The notes beneath the pieces are model-generated. The model ran no database searches. It worked only from the letters and a program-made list of their open reading frames with translations, and was not told the DNA's origin. This document shows positions 10,227-18,133 of a DNA stretch of 41,266 bases, piece by piece. The stretch's first letter is position 1. Every line of letters begins with the position of its first letter. Where the stretch lies: positions 1-41,266 of the forward strand of contig JAIBAN010000071.1 of NCBI GenBank assembly GCA_019695185.1, read 5' to 3'. This DNA is from Blastocatellia bacterium (GTDB taxonomy: Bacteria > Acidobacteriota > Blastocatellia > Chloracidobacteriales > Chloracidobacteriaceae). Both the position numbers and the translations under genes were made by a program.

Positions 10227-10254
10227 CCTGGTTTGAAAAGGTCGGACCTGCCTA

Positions 10255-12309
10255 TCAATCAAGGCTGTTTCCGGAAAGAAACCGCAGGCTGACATCAGGA
10301 CTGTCCGCAAAGAGGCTCAGGCTCAAGGAAACAGATTTCATGGATTGGAACGGTTTGAGGGCTGCCACAATCCAGCGTTGGGTCATCCGGTCGCCAGCAA
10401 GTGAAGCCGTGAACAACTGTTTCAAGGCTGTCAGGCCCGGACGCCCGATTTTTCCCAAGGCGGCAATTGCGGCAGCGCGGACCTCAAGCACTGTGTCTTC
10501 GGCCAGGACGTGCAGATTGGCCGCCGTTCCGCTGGCCGCCGGACCAATTCTGCCCAAGGCGGCACAGGCTTTGGCACGTACCTCAGGGTCGTTGTGGGAA
10601 AGCAGTTTTTGCAGGGCGGGAATGGCCTCCGCCGCTTCCGGGCCGAACAAATAGGCCGCCTCCAGCAACCGTTCCCTCACCGCAGGACAGTCTTTGGCTA
10701 CACAGAGCTTGGGAATCACTGAAGGGCCAATTTTTTTGAATTCCTCGTCCACTTCGAACCAATGATAGCCTTCCTTCCAATCGCCTTGGCATTCCTCCAA
10801 CACTTCAATCAGTCCGGTGATGCCCGGTTCACCCATGCGGGTCAGGGCTTTGATGACATCGTGGGAGTAGAGACGAAACAGGAGTTCATCCCCAGTAAGC
10901 AACCGCTTCAAAGTGGGAACGGACGCCGCCGCGCCACTTCCTAGCCGCCCCAGAGCTTTGATGGCTTTGGAAACTTCATACCGGTCCCGGCGGTCTTGAT
11001 GTCCCTGATTGGGTTCTGCCGCAATCAAACTCAATGCCATTTCCTCAATGGTTGCCACACATAACGGAACTGCCTCAATCGCTTCCGGACCAATCCAGGC
11101 AAGAGCCTCGAAACACCAGTGGCGTTCTGAAACAGGAAGAGTTTGAGCGCTTTTCACGATTCGGCTGGTCAGTTCCTGAAGCTGAGTTCGCAACTCGGCG
11201 GTTCTGGGAGTGATGCGGGCCATCATCTGGGTCAAACTGCACAAGGTGTGGAGCGGCAGACAGCGAACCTCCAGCATTTTTTCAATCACAGGAATGGCTT
11301 CCGGAATTGGCTGATGGTTTTCCAGCATCCATAACGTGCGGTCCCGCAATTTGACATCATCCCCGGTGGCTGCGTCCAAAAGCATCTTCCAGGCTGCCGG
11401 GGTACGAAGGTAAGCCAGTGCCCAACCAGCCGAGTGTTTCAGGTTTTTATCGTCGCTGAAAAACGCTGTGGCTAAGTGAGGGACAAAGAAATTTCCCAAC
11501 TCACCAAGTTTGGAAATTATTTCGAAAGCGAGAAATTCCCAGGGTTTATTCTCTGTTTCTGCCAAAATCTGAGTCAGCAACCTTGGATTCGCCTGAATTT
11601 GGGCCAGAACAATTTCTTTCATTCTTCTGTGGAGAAGATTCCCGGACCAAATTCGGTCATCATTGCCCGATTTGGTGAAATAATCCCAGAGCAGATTGGT
11701 AAACAGTGGGGAATCAGGAGATGCAAGGTTGAGTTCCACCATGACACAGGCAGCCAAACAACGTACCAGATGGTCGTCATGCCAAAGCAAAAAATCAACT
11801 TTGGTTTTACCCCGCAAGCTTTGAGAGATTTCCCAATGGAATGCCTGTAATACATCGCAGAGAATTGAAGGGGAGTGATGGTTCAGTAACCCAAGAAAGA
11901 GTTCTTCACCCTGCCAACCGCATCGGGCCAATGCAACAATGTCACAATTAACATTTGGGCGAGGCGGCTGATGTTCAGATTGCAAAACCGTCTGATACAA
12001 CAAATACGGGTCAGGGCCGATGGAAGATTCTTTTTCTGCTGATTCCCATTCAAGACCAAAAGGTGTGATACGGCGGAAAACTCCTTCGCAACAGAAGCGG
12101 ATGTCATACCAAAGTCGGGGTCCTGTTTCTGTTAGGTCAATCCGCAAAGAAGCTTCAAAAAAGTCTTTGCCTGAACCGGTATGGTCCCTGTGAGGGAGCC
12201 AGCAGATATGTCCAAAACAATGGAACGACCCATCCAGCAAAAACTTATCAAAAGTGCCGGACGCATCATCAATCCATCGCTCATAAGTAAGAAGGCCAGA
12301 ACGGGTCAA
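10255..12309 (-). CDS. HEAT-repeat (PBS-lyase-like) scaffold protein
   Basis: 684 residues. The C-terminal part (about 270-670) is made of alpha-solenoid repeats: WALAYLRTPAAWKMLLDA, SKAIKALGRLGSGAAASVP, AIPALQKLLSHNDPEVRAK, and AACAALGRIGPAASG, i.e. the 30-35-residue HEAT/PBS_HEAT pattern with ALGRIG turns. The N-terminal 200 residues have no recognisable domain. Such proteins serve as protein-binding scaffolds; the partner is unknown. The start is uncertain. The frame opens after a TGA, the first possible start is TTG 12309 without a ribosome-binding site, and no in-frame ATG follows for a long way. Either TTG is used, possibly coupled to the small ORF overlapping upstream, or a frameshift separates the two. 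Confidence 0.75.
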   Translation of the reverse strand: MTRSGLLTYERWIDDASGTFDKFLLDGSFHCFGHICWLPHRDHTGSGKDFFEASLRIDLTETGPRLWYDIRFCCEGVFRRITPFGLEWESAEKESSIGPDPYLLYQTVLQSEHQPPRPNVNCDIVALARCGWQGEELFLGLLNHHSPSILCDVLQAFHWEISQSLRGKTKVDFLLWHDDHLVRCLAACVMVELNLASPDSPLFTNLLWDYFTKSGNDDRIWSGNLLHRRMKEIVLAQIQANPRLLTQILAETENKPWEFLAFEIISKLGELGNFFVPHLATAFFSDDKNLKHSAGWALAYLRTPAAWKMLLDAATGDDVKLRDRTLWMLENHQPIPEAIPVIEKMLEVRCLPLHTLCSLTQMMARITPRTAELRTQLQELTSRIVKSAQTLPVSERHWCFEALAWIGPEAIEAVPLCVATIEEMALSLIAAEPNQGHQDRRDRYEVSKAIKALGRLGSGAAASVPTLKRLLTGDELLFRLYSHDVIKALTRMGEPGITGLIEVLEECQGDWKEGYHWFEVDEEFKKIGPSVIPKLCVAKDCPAVRERLLEAAYLFGPEAAEAIPALQKLLSHNDPEVRAKACAALGRIGPAASGTAANLHVLAEDTVLEVRAAAIAALGKIGRPGLTALKQLFTASLAGDRMTQRWIVAALKPFQSMKSVSLSLSLFADSPDVSLRFLSGNSLD

Positions 12310-12466
12310 GTTTGAGAAAGGCTGTCAGGAATGGATAGAACTCCAGCCAAACTTTCTGGGAAGGGTTTTCCTCCAGGCAGGCCAGCACATCCTGGAGGTC
12401 ACGGGCCAAATGGGTTTCTTGTTTTTTGATGTCAGGTGACAAGGTGGCAATTCTTGGTTCATTCAT
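12281..12466 (-). CDS. Small ORF overlapping the HEAT-repeat gene, possible N-terminal part of it
   Basis: 61 residues (MNEPRIATLSPDIKKQE...). It overlaps the start of the HEAT gene by 29 nt in another frame. The composition is protein-like, with an amphipathic helix at about 15-33 and an aromatic tail. There is no clear ribosome-binding site. Three readings fit: a separate small protein translationally coupled to the HEAT gene; the true N-terminus of the HEAT protein joined by a frameshift (real or a sequencing error); or a chance ORF. I recognise no family. Confidence 0.45.
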   Translation of the reverse strand: MNEPRIATLSPDIKKQETHLARDLQDVLACLEENPSQKVWLEFYPFLTAFLKLDPFWPSYL

Positions 12467-12555
12467 AGGTCACTGAAAAAAGGCACACGAAGGCCGGAAG
12501 GTGACGCACGGCCTGACCGCACGCCACGAAAAGGGATAACAAAGTTCCAGGAAAA

Positions 12556-12706
12556 AATTTGGAGTGCGGCGACTTGTCGCCGCTTTCATTGGTGGCGACT
12601 TGTCGCCACCATCTGGAAAACAAACCGATGGCAGGATTCGGCGACAAGTCGCCGATACCCAAAGCGGCGACAAGTCGCCGCACTCCAAATTCGGCGAACA
12701 GTCGCC
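12556..12706. repeat. Inverted repeat cluster of the palindromic 14-mer GGCGACTTGTCGCC (locus O)
   Basis: Five copies: 12568-12581 and 12594-12607 in one orientation (TT centre), 12640-12653 and 12666-12679 in the other (AA centre), and a degenerate copy at 12693-12706. The outer arms form a perfect 31-bp inverted repeat, 12556-12586 with 12661-12691. Each 14-mer is itself a palindrome apart from its two central bases, so nested hairpins are possible. It lies downstream of the CxxC small-protein gene. Confidence 0.95.
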
Positions 12707-12763
12707 GAAACCCGAATTTTCCTCAGAAGGATGAGGGTGTTGAGATAAACGAACGGACTCCGC

Positions 12764-13060
12764 CTAGCCGGCGGTTTTGGCTTTCACGAGGACATTGGAC
12801 GTTTTGGCTGGAACCGATAGGCGGGACGCTCGGAGCGCCTCGGCACAGGCACGGCAGGCCGTGACTTCGCGGGAAATTTCCCGGCTGAAGCCGCCTTTAT
12901 CGTCTTTGATTTGGTCTTTGATGACTCCACGTTTGTCAGGTGCGCGGAAATGATGGGCTTGGAAGCGGAAAGGGTAGTGAACGGGTCTGGTTTCCGTGAC
13001 AACCTTGAAGGAAGGGGTCCGTGGCGGAAACACCTTACGACAGATTTGACATGTGAACAT
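12764..13060 (-). CDS. Conserved small protein with two CxxC pairs
   Basis: 98 residues. MFTCQIC gives CxxC at positions 4-7 and ACRAC gives the second CxxC at about 69-72, spaced like a zinc knuckle. Between them lie FPPRTPSFKVVTETRPVHYP, a stretch I recall from small conserved proteins in Acidobacteria, Myxococcota and relatives, and a charged segment with DDKGG. That memory supports a real gene but gives no function; zinc-binding is inferred from the cysteines. The C-terminal 25 residues are basic and variable. No good ribosome-binding site is visible. The upstream 320 nt is a divergent promoter region shared with the PIG-L gene. Confidence 0.78.
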   Translation of the reverse strand: MFTCQICRKVFPPRTPSFKVVTETRPVHYPFRFQAHHFRAPDKRGVIKDQIKDDKGGFSREISREVTACRACAEALRASRLSVPAKTSNVLVKAKTAG

Positions 13061-13380
13061 CTCGTCAGCCGAAGATGGCGGTCTATTCCGGGGGGCTGAG
13101 GTCCGGAAACGCCAATATGTCAGGCAGTGCCTGAAAGTGAGTTCAACCTACGATGGATTGCGGGAACTGTCAATTGGATTTTTTTCTGATGGGCTTTGGT
13201 TTGTTCATCTGGTTTCTTTGGTCGCGTCAGCAACCGCTGATTGGAGCCCTGTGTTTTAATGCACAGTTAAAGGATTCCCTCCACACGCACCAGTGAAAAC
13301 CAGTAGGCAACCGGGCAGGATTGATTTAGGCTTCCGGCTTCGCAGAACAAAACACCACATTCACGAAAAAGGAATTTTCC
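13061..13380. other. Divergent intergenic region, no gene
   Basis: 320 nt between the CxxC protein (minus) and the PIG-L protein (plus). No repeat array is present. A perfect 15-nt palindrome TCAGGCAGTGCCTGA lies at 13119-13133. A short plus ORF here has no supporting features. Promoters are expected but not identified. Confidence 0.55.
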
Positions 13381-15930
13381 ATGAAGGTTCGTTCGACAGT
13401 CGGTTTTCGGTTGTATGTTTTGGTTGTGCTGGCTGGGTTGGCCCTGTTCCAAACGTTTCAGCCCGTTGGCGCACAGGATGCCGGGCCAGTCGCAGGCAAG
13501 CCGAAAAAGGCTCCCAGCCGCCAGGACGTGGCCACCTATCAGGCGCTCAAGAACCTGGAGTCGCCGTACACGCTGGTTTGTGTGGCAGCCCATCCGGACG
13601 ACGAGGACGGCGCGTCCCTGGTGTATTACCGGATGTCCAAGGGGGTTCGCACGGCAACCATCACCTCCAATCACGGGGAAGGCGGGCAGAATGCCGTCAA
13701 CGACGAACTGGGCCTGCCTCTCGGTGTCACCCGGACCAAGGAAATGGAAGCCGCCGGTAAAGTGCAGGATGCGGAATGTTACAACCTCTGTTTGGAGGAT
13801 TTCGGTTTTTCCAAATCGTCTGCCGAAGCGCTTGAACGGTGGGGCCATACGGAAGCCCTGCGGCGGTTGGTGCTCAAAATCCGGCAGTTGCGCCCAGATG
13901 TGGTGATTACCCACCACGACACCAAAACCGGTCACGGCCACCATCAGGCGGTGGGGGTTCTGATTCAGGAAGCCTTTGAAACGGCTGCCGACCCGCAGAA
14001 ATTCCCCGAACAGCTTCGGAAAGGGCTGGCTCCGTGGCAAATCCGCCGCCTCTATGAACGGGTCCTGACTCCGACTGGCACTCCGGATGTGACCTATGAC
14101 GTGAATGTGACAAACAGTTTCCGCCAGAAAAGCTATGCGCAGGTTGCGCTGGATGCGCTCAGGATGCATGCCACGCAAGGACCCTGGCCGAACCGGGATT
14201 TTTCCAAACCCTTGCCCGTGCGATACCGTCTGGTGAAAGCCAAAAATGCCGGAACCCTGCCGCCCAATGCCACGGATTTGTTTGCCAACCTGAAAGAGGG
14301 TGACAAGGCGGATGCCTCAACGCTCTTTGGAAAACTGTTTGAAAACAATTTCAAGGGAGCGACTCCAGCCGAGCAGTGGATGTCAATCTGCGCCCTCGCC
14401 ACCGACGAAGAACGGACCGCCGCCAAGCGGAAACTCTCCGACAGTCTGTTGCTGGCCATGCGCTGGGCCCGGTTGCAAATGCTGACCGACAAGGAACAGG
14501 CCTGGATTTACAACCGCATGGTGGAAACCATGGCCGACGCCCTGATTAAAATTGCCGAAGTGGACATCAAAGTGCAGCCCTCGCCAGAAATTGCGGTTCC
14601 CGGCGAAGGGTTTCTTTCAGTGCGCGTGACCGTGGCCAACAATGGCAAATGGCCGGTCAGCGTGCGCCGTATCAATTTGAAATTGCCGGAAAACTGGGAA
14701 TACAGCGGTGATTTCGAGGGCGAAGACCGGCAACTGCTGGTGATTCCCGGACAGGCCGACGATTACGCCTTTCGCATTCGTCCGACCGAGAAGGTCAAAA
14801 AGACGCTGCCTGCGGTGGAACATCTCTACGACGAGGATTTTTACGTCCCGCAAATCCAGGCCATTTTGACCATTGCGGAAAACAGTGTCCGGTTTCCGGT
14901 GGTGGTTTCGGCACGGATGGATTTGGCGGCTCCGGTGATAGCGGAGGGGCTTCCAGCCACGATTCCGGTGTTGTTCCGGGACAAGGAAGTCATTCGGCAG
15001 CAGGTGGTTATTTCGGTTGAACGGTTTCTGGCCCGCATTGAGGATGGGGAACTCAGCTTTGCCAGTGAAGGCGGGGTCACCGTGACACCCAAAACCATTC
15101 CGGTCAAATTTGGCAAAGCCGCCCGCAAACTGGCTTTTCCGGTTACGGTTGAGATTCCCCGCACGGTTCAAAACGGCAAGCTGGCCTGTTCGTGGCGGAC
15201 CATCGCACCCGGCAAGGAAAAAGGCAGCAAGGAATCCCGTGACAAAATGGAAGTCGGCGCGACGACCATTACCAAACTGGATGTCAAGGTGCCCGAAAAA
15301 CTGCGGGTCGGGTTCGTCCGGAGCTACGATTTCACTTTGCCGAAATCCTTTGAAATGCTGGGCATCACGGCCCGCGACCTGAAACAGGCGGATTGGGAAC
15401 CAGGCGCGCTGGCCAAAAATTTCGATACGGTGGTGCTCGACAATCGGGTGTATTTGGCCCAGCCGGAATTGCAGGAACATCAGGCGCAACTGATGGAATT
15501 TGTCGAGCAGGGAGGCCATCTGGTCGTCTTCTATCACAAGACCGGCGAATTCAAACCCGAATGGGGAGCCTATCCGTTGACCATCAGCGACCGCCGGATT
15601 GCCGAGGAAAATGCTCCGGTCAAAATTCTGTTGCCGGAACATCCGCTGCTTACCTGGCCAAATGCGATTACTGCCCAGGATTTTGACGGCTGGGTACAGG
15701 AGCGGGGCGTCTATTTTCCAACCAAATGGGATGAAAAATATCAACCCCTGCTGGCTTCGGCGGACAAGGGCGAAGAGGAACTGCGCGGCGGCTATCTGTT
15801 TGCTGAACGGGGAAAGGGCAGCTACGTCTATACCAGCTATGTCTGGTACCGCCAGTTACGGGCCAATCACCAGGGAGCCTTCCGGATGTTTGTCAATCTG
15901 GTGGCGTATCCCCTGCGCCCGAAGAATTGA
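13381..15930 (+). CDS. Secreted PIG-L (LmbE-like) family deacetylase with large C-terminal extension
   Basis: 849 residues. A signal peptide is clear: basic MKVRSTVGFR, hydrophobic 11-25, and cleavage near VGAQ at 29-32. The PIG-L zinc deacetylase domain covers about 62-290, with AHPDDE at 70-75 (metal His and Asp and catalytic Asp), TSNHGEGGQN at 95-103 and GHGHHQAVG at 184-192. The family removes acetyl groups from N-acetylglucosaminyl compounds; the substrate here is unknown. Residues about 370-640 are beta-rich (Ig-like, NGKWPVSVRRINLKLPENW). The end (about 640-849) resembles a Rossmann/ThuA-like fold with VEQGGHLVVFYHKTGEF. AAGGAA precedes the ATG. The last codons AAG AAT TGA run into the repeat array, so the stop is formed by an AATTGA unit. 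Confidence 0.9.
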   Translation: MKVRSTVGFRLYVLVVLAGLALFQTFQPVGAQDAGPVAGKPKKAPSRQDVATYQALKNLESPYTLVCVAAHPDDEDGASLVYYRMSKGVRTATITSNHGEGGQNAVNDELGLPLGVTRTKEMEAAGKVQDAECYNLCLEDFGFSKSSAEALERWGHTEALRRLVLKIRQLRPDVVITHHDTKTGHGHHQAVGVLIQEAFETAADPQKFPEQLRKGLAPWQIRRLYERVLTPTGTPDVTYDVNVTNSFRQKSYAQVALDALRMHATQGPWPNRDFSKPLPVRYRLVKAKNAGTLPPNATDLFANLKEGDKADASTLFGKLFENNFKGATPAEQWMSICALATDEERTAAKRKLSDSLLLAMRWARLQMLTDKEQAWIYNRMVETMADALIKIAEVDIKVQPSPEIAVPGEGFLSVRVTVANNGKWPVSVRRINLKLPENWEYSGDFEGEDRQLLVIPGQADDYAFRIRPTEKVKKTLPAVEHLYDEDFYVPQIQAILTIAENSVRFPVVVSARMDLAAPVIAEGLPATIPVLFRDKEVIRQQVVISVERFLARIEDGELSFASEGGVTVTPKTIPVKFGKAARKLAFPVTVEIPRTVQNGKLACSWRTIAPGKEKGSKESRDKMEVGATTITKLDVKVPEKLRVGFVRSYDFTLPKSFEMLGITARDLKQADWEPGALAKNFDTVVLDNRVYLAQPELQEHQAQLMEFVEQGGHLVVFYHKTGEFKPEWGAYPLTISDRRIAEENAPVKILLPEHPLLTWPNAITAQDFDGWVQERGVYFPTKWDEKYQPLLASADKGEEELRGGYLFAERGKGSYVYTSYVWYRQLRANHQGAFRMFVNLVAYPLRPKN

Positions 15931-16034
15931 GAAGTTCGAATTGAGAAGTTCGAATTGAGAAGACTGTTTCGGTTTTCACACCTCAGAATTCCGAGTTTTC
16001 AATTGGAAGCAGTAACACTCAATTCTCAATTCTC
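15925..16034. repeat. Inverted array, 14-mer AATTGAGAAGTTCG (two heptamers) (locus G)
   Basis: Two 14-mers at 15925-15952 plus AATTGAG at 15953-15959. The opposite arm is CTC and two AATTCTC at 16018-16034. The two flanking genes are convergent, and both TGA stop codons (15928-15930 on plus, 16028-16026 on minus) fall inside the array. Confidence 0.93.
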
Positions 16035-16331
16035 ATCTTCAGGCTCGGCAGGCGTTTCCGGCAGGGTGCGGGAATCAATCAGAAAGACTGAGCGGAACCG
16101 TTCGGTTTCGGCCTTTTTGGCGTCTTCGCTCTGAACCAAAGCGGCAAATTCGTCAAGACTGTAATCCTCCGCCACCAGATAGCCGCGAATGGTCAGCGTC
16201 ACGCCCAGATTATAGTTTGGATCCAGTTCATAGCCGAGAAATGCCTTGGTCGCGGGCTCGAAGGTTTCCGACCCGCGCAGGCGAATGATGCGATTGTATT
16301 TTGGCTCGTCGTCATGTTCCGGCATAGGCAT
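16026..16331 (-). CDS. Small acidic protein of unknown function
   Basis: 101 residues, MPMPEHDDEPKYNRIIRLRG to TPAEPEDEN, with acidic ends and a mixed alpha/beta middle (YNLGVTLTIRGYLVAEDYSL). No signal peptide, transmembrane segment or known motif. ATG 16331 is used; a second ATG two codons later is equally possible, and no strong ribosome-binding site is visible. It is divergent from the PhaC-like gene with about 100 nt between. The last residues and stop are made from the AATTGAG array. The codon pattern and the stable frame make it probably real. Confidence 0.6.
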   Translation of the reverse strand: MPMPEHDDEPKYNRIIRLRGSETFEPATKAFLGYELDPNYNLGVTLTIRGYLVAEDYSLDEFAALVQSEDAKKAETERFRSVFLIDSRTLPETPAEPEDEN

Positions 16332-16433
16332 TTGCTTGAATCACACATAGTTATACGCTAGGTTGCAAAAAAATCTCCAGTCTGGCTTCCTTTTGACCGG
16401 TTTGAAGCGGCCAAAAATCCAGCGAAACTGTGC

Positions 16434-17651
16434 ATGCTGACTCAACTTTCCGAACTTCTGCTCACCCTCCTCCGGGATGAAGCCGCCCGTGGTGTTTTGC
16501 GCACGGTCAACGGGGCCCGGTTGCTGACCGGACAACCGCTGGTGGTGCCGGAACGCGCGCCTTTTCGGTTGGTCACCGAGCAGCGCATGTACAAGCTCCG
16601 GCGCTATCTTTCCCGGCGGCGCAACTCCCGGCGAACGCCTGTTCTCTTGGTCCCACCTTTGATGGTACAGCCCGAAATTCTTGATTTGCGGCCTGAGGTC
16701 AGTCTCGTCCGCACGTTGCTGGCTCACCACTATGACGTTTTTCTGGTTGATTTTGGTTCCCCGAAACGCCGGGACCGGGACTTCAAACTGGATGATTATG
16801 TAACCAAGCGGGTCCGGCGGGCAGTCCGGAAAATCAGGCAGGTGACGGGGCAGCGGGAAGTAAGCGTGATTGGCTACTGCATGGGTGGGATTTTTGCCAA
16901 TCTGCTGGCAGCCCGCTACCCTGAAGAAGGGGTCCGGAATGTGATTTCAATTGGTGCCCCGACCGATTTTTCCACCCTGCCGGGCTATCAGGCGCTGGCT
17001 CAGGTTGTGGAACAGCCGCTCATGGCGCTGGCTGAAAAGTATGGTCAGATTCCTGCCGGCGTCTGCCGGACGGTGTTTAATCTGTGTCAGCCGGTGAAAC
17101 TGGTGACCCGGCCTTTGCGGCTCCTGTGGAATCTGTGGGATACGGAATATGTGGCCCGTCATCAGGTCATGTCCCGCTGGGTTGAGGACTTCGTTCCTTT
17201 GACCGCAGGCGTGTGCCGTCAGTTTTTTCATGAATTGCTTTGCGAAAACCGGTTGTATGAGGGCACTTTTCAACTCAACGGGGAGACTGTGGATTTGGGA
17301 CGGATTCAGGCTTCATATCTGGCCCTGGCGGGTGACCAGGACCACCTGATTGCACCGGCCTGTGTGGAATCCGTGCTCGACCGGTTGACGGTTGCGGATG
17401 CCACGTTTGAGCTTGTGCCAGGCGGCCATTTGGGGGTTTTGGTGGGAACCGGATCTGACCGGTTGCGTGAAACCGTGGTGGACTGGCTGCACGAACGTTC
17501 GGTCGTGGCCCGTCCGGCCCGGCGTGCACGGCGTGCACACACCCAACCGCAAGCCGTGACCGGGCGGAAAGCTACTCATTCCCAGGCCCCTCCGGGTCGT
17601 TTGCGAAGTCCGGCCAAAGAAAACGATGGTGCAAATCCGATCAAAGTGTGA
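16434..17651 (+). CDS. PhaC-like alpha/beta hydrolase with cysteine nucleophile
   Basis: 405 residues. The alpha/beta-hydrolase core has VLLVPPLMVQPEILDLRP (about 70-87), the strand YDVFLVDFGSPKRRDRDF, and the nucleophile elbow GYCMGG with cysteine at C149, as in polyhydroxyalkanoate synthases rather than the serine of lipases. Candidate Asp and His are in LAGDQDHLIAP and VPGGHLGVLVG, the order seen in PhaC. It would polymerise hydroxyacyl-CoA into storage polyester, or act as a related acyltransferase. At 405 residues it is closer to class III PhaC (about 355) than class I (about 590), and no PhaE or phasin gene is in the window. The C-terminal 55 residues are very basic (RPARRARRAH). I therefore give the family, not a confirmed function. 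Confidence 0.75.
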   Translation: MLTQLSELLLTLLRDEAARGVLRTVNGARLLTGQPLVVPERAPFRLVTEQRMYKLRRYLSRRRNSRRTPVLLVPPLMVQPEILDLRPEVSLVRTLLAHHYDVFLVDFGSPKRRDRDFKLDDYVTKRVRRAVRKIRQVTGQREVSVIGYCMGGIFANLLAARYPEEGVRNVISIGAPTDFSTLPGYQALAQVVEQPLMALAEKYGQIPAGVCRTVFNLCQPVKLVTRPLRLLWNLWDTEYVARHQVMSRWVEDFVPLTAGVCRQFFHELLCENRLYEGTFQLNGETVDLGRIQASYLALAGDQDHLIAPACVESVLDRLTVADATFELVPGGHLGVLVGTGSDRLRETVVDWLHERSVVARPARRARRAHTQPQAVTGRKATHSQAPPGRLRSPAKENDGANPIKV

Positions 17652-17698
17652 TAAACACGATTCATCCATCACAACCATTTTCTTCATTGCTCCGTGAA

Positions 17699-17707
17699 TG
17701 CTATACT
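17699..17707 (+). promoter_or_regulatory. Extended -10 promoter element
   Basis: TGCTATACT: the TGn extension and TATACT (5/6 to consensus). The -35 region (TTTCTT at 17679) is poor, as is common with an extended -10. Start expected near 17714. Confidence 0.4.
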
Positions 17708-17713
17708 CGGAAT

Positions 17714-17968
17714 AACCCTGCCGTTCGCGGAGGTTCCTGCCACAACTGAAGGGATTTGCTTTTTTGTCCTATGGAAAGGGTCGCTGCCTTGCACTGTTTA
17801 ACCGCTTGTTTGACCTGCCTGTGCTTGCCGGGCCTGTTCCATCTCAAAATCAATCCGCTTCGCTCTTTTTTGCATTACCCTGTATTATTTTGTTATTTTC
17901 TTTCAATTTATTTAGTTAAGTTTTCAGAAATCCCAACGCAGAACCGCACTTCCGGCTCTGCGTTTTTT
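17714..17968 (+). ncRNA. Candidate structured small RNA or long leader
   Basis: A transcript of about 255 nt would run from the extended -10 at 17707 to the terminator at 17968. Close to its 5' end, CCTGCCG-TTCG-CGGAGG (17717-17733) forms a UUCG-capped hairpin with one bulge. GGAATA (17709-17714) with CCC can pair with GGG and TGTTCC at 17830-17840. It does not match tmRNA, RNase P or SRP RNA motifs I know. Its alternative is a leader of the patatin gene with premature termination. No homologue is known to me. Confidence 0.35.
17937..17968 (+). terminator. Rho-independent terminator
   Basis: CGCAGAACCG (17937-17946) pairs with CGGCTCTGCG (17953-17962) with one A-C mismatch, followed by TTTTTT (17963-17968). 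Oriented for plus-strand transcripts, it ends the candidate RNA or the PhaC-like mRNA. Confidence 0.8.
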
Positions 17969-18133
17969 GCTTGTGCCAATTAGGTTTCAGCAAATGAAGA
18001 GGGCTGAAAACGCCTGCTTCATTTTTTATTGCGCATGATGTGAATCGTGATTTTGTTCGGCCTTGAACACGGTCCGGCCTGGTGCAACCGGTTCAATTCT
18101 TTGTTGTCGGCTGAACGTGTGGGGTGTGAAGGT

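Larger units (their letters stand above)
9774..10254. other. 481-nt intergenic region with dispersed short repeats, no gene
   Basis: No supportable ORF. GGTGTTGCGTTCG occurs twice in direct orientation (about 9981 and 10061), 80 nt apart. A hairpin-forming stretch near 10040-10050 has CCTGAGG and CCCCAGG. A 10-bp inverted repeat lies at 10185-10226. It may be remains of a repetitive element. Contains the candidate promoter of the RDD gene. Confidence 0.55.
17652..18133. other. 482-nt intergenic region with a candidate small RNA
   Basis: Contains an extended -10, a UUCG-capped hairpin and an intrinsic terminator, each listed separately. The AT-rich tract 17870-17935 has no feature. A 75-codon plus ORF at 17756 runs through the terminator and has no protein-like signature. 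Confidence 0.55.

Noticed and set aside
12559..12864. Plus-strand ORF starting in the 14-mer repeat cluster
   Set aside because: Mostly translated repeats and the reverse of the CxxC small-protein gene.
13267..14178. Minus-strand ORF of 303 codons opposite the PIG-L gene
   Set aside because: The plus strand carries a complete domain with catalytic motifs; the opposite frame has no family signature.
14617..15744. Minus-strand ORF of 375 codons opposite the PIG-L gene
   Set aside because: Same reason; a frame kept open by codon bias of the real gene.
17756..17983. 75-codon ORF in the PhaC-patatin gap
   Set aside because: It runs through a strong terminator hairpin, has no ribosome-binding site or family.
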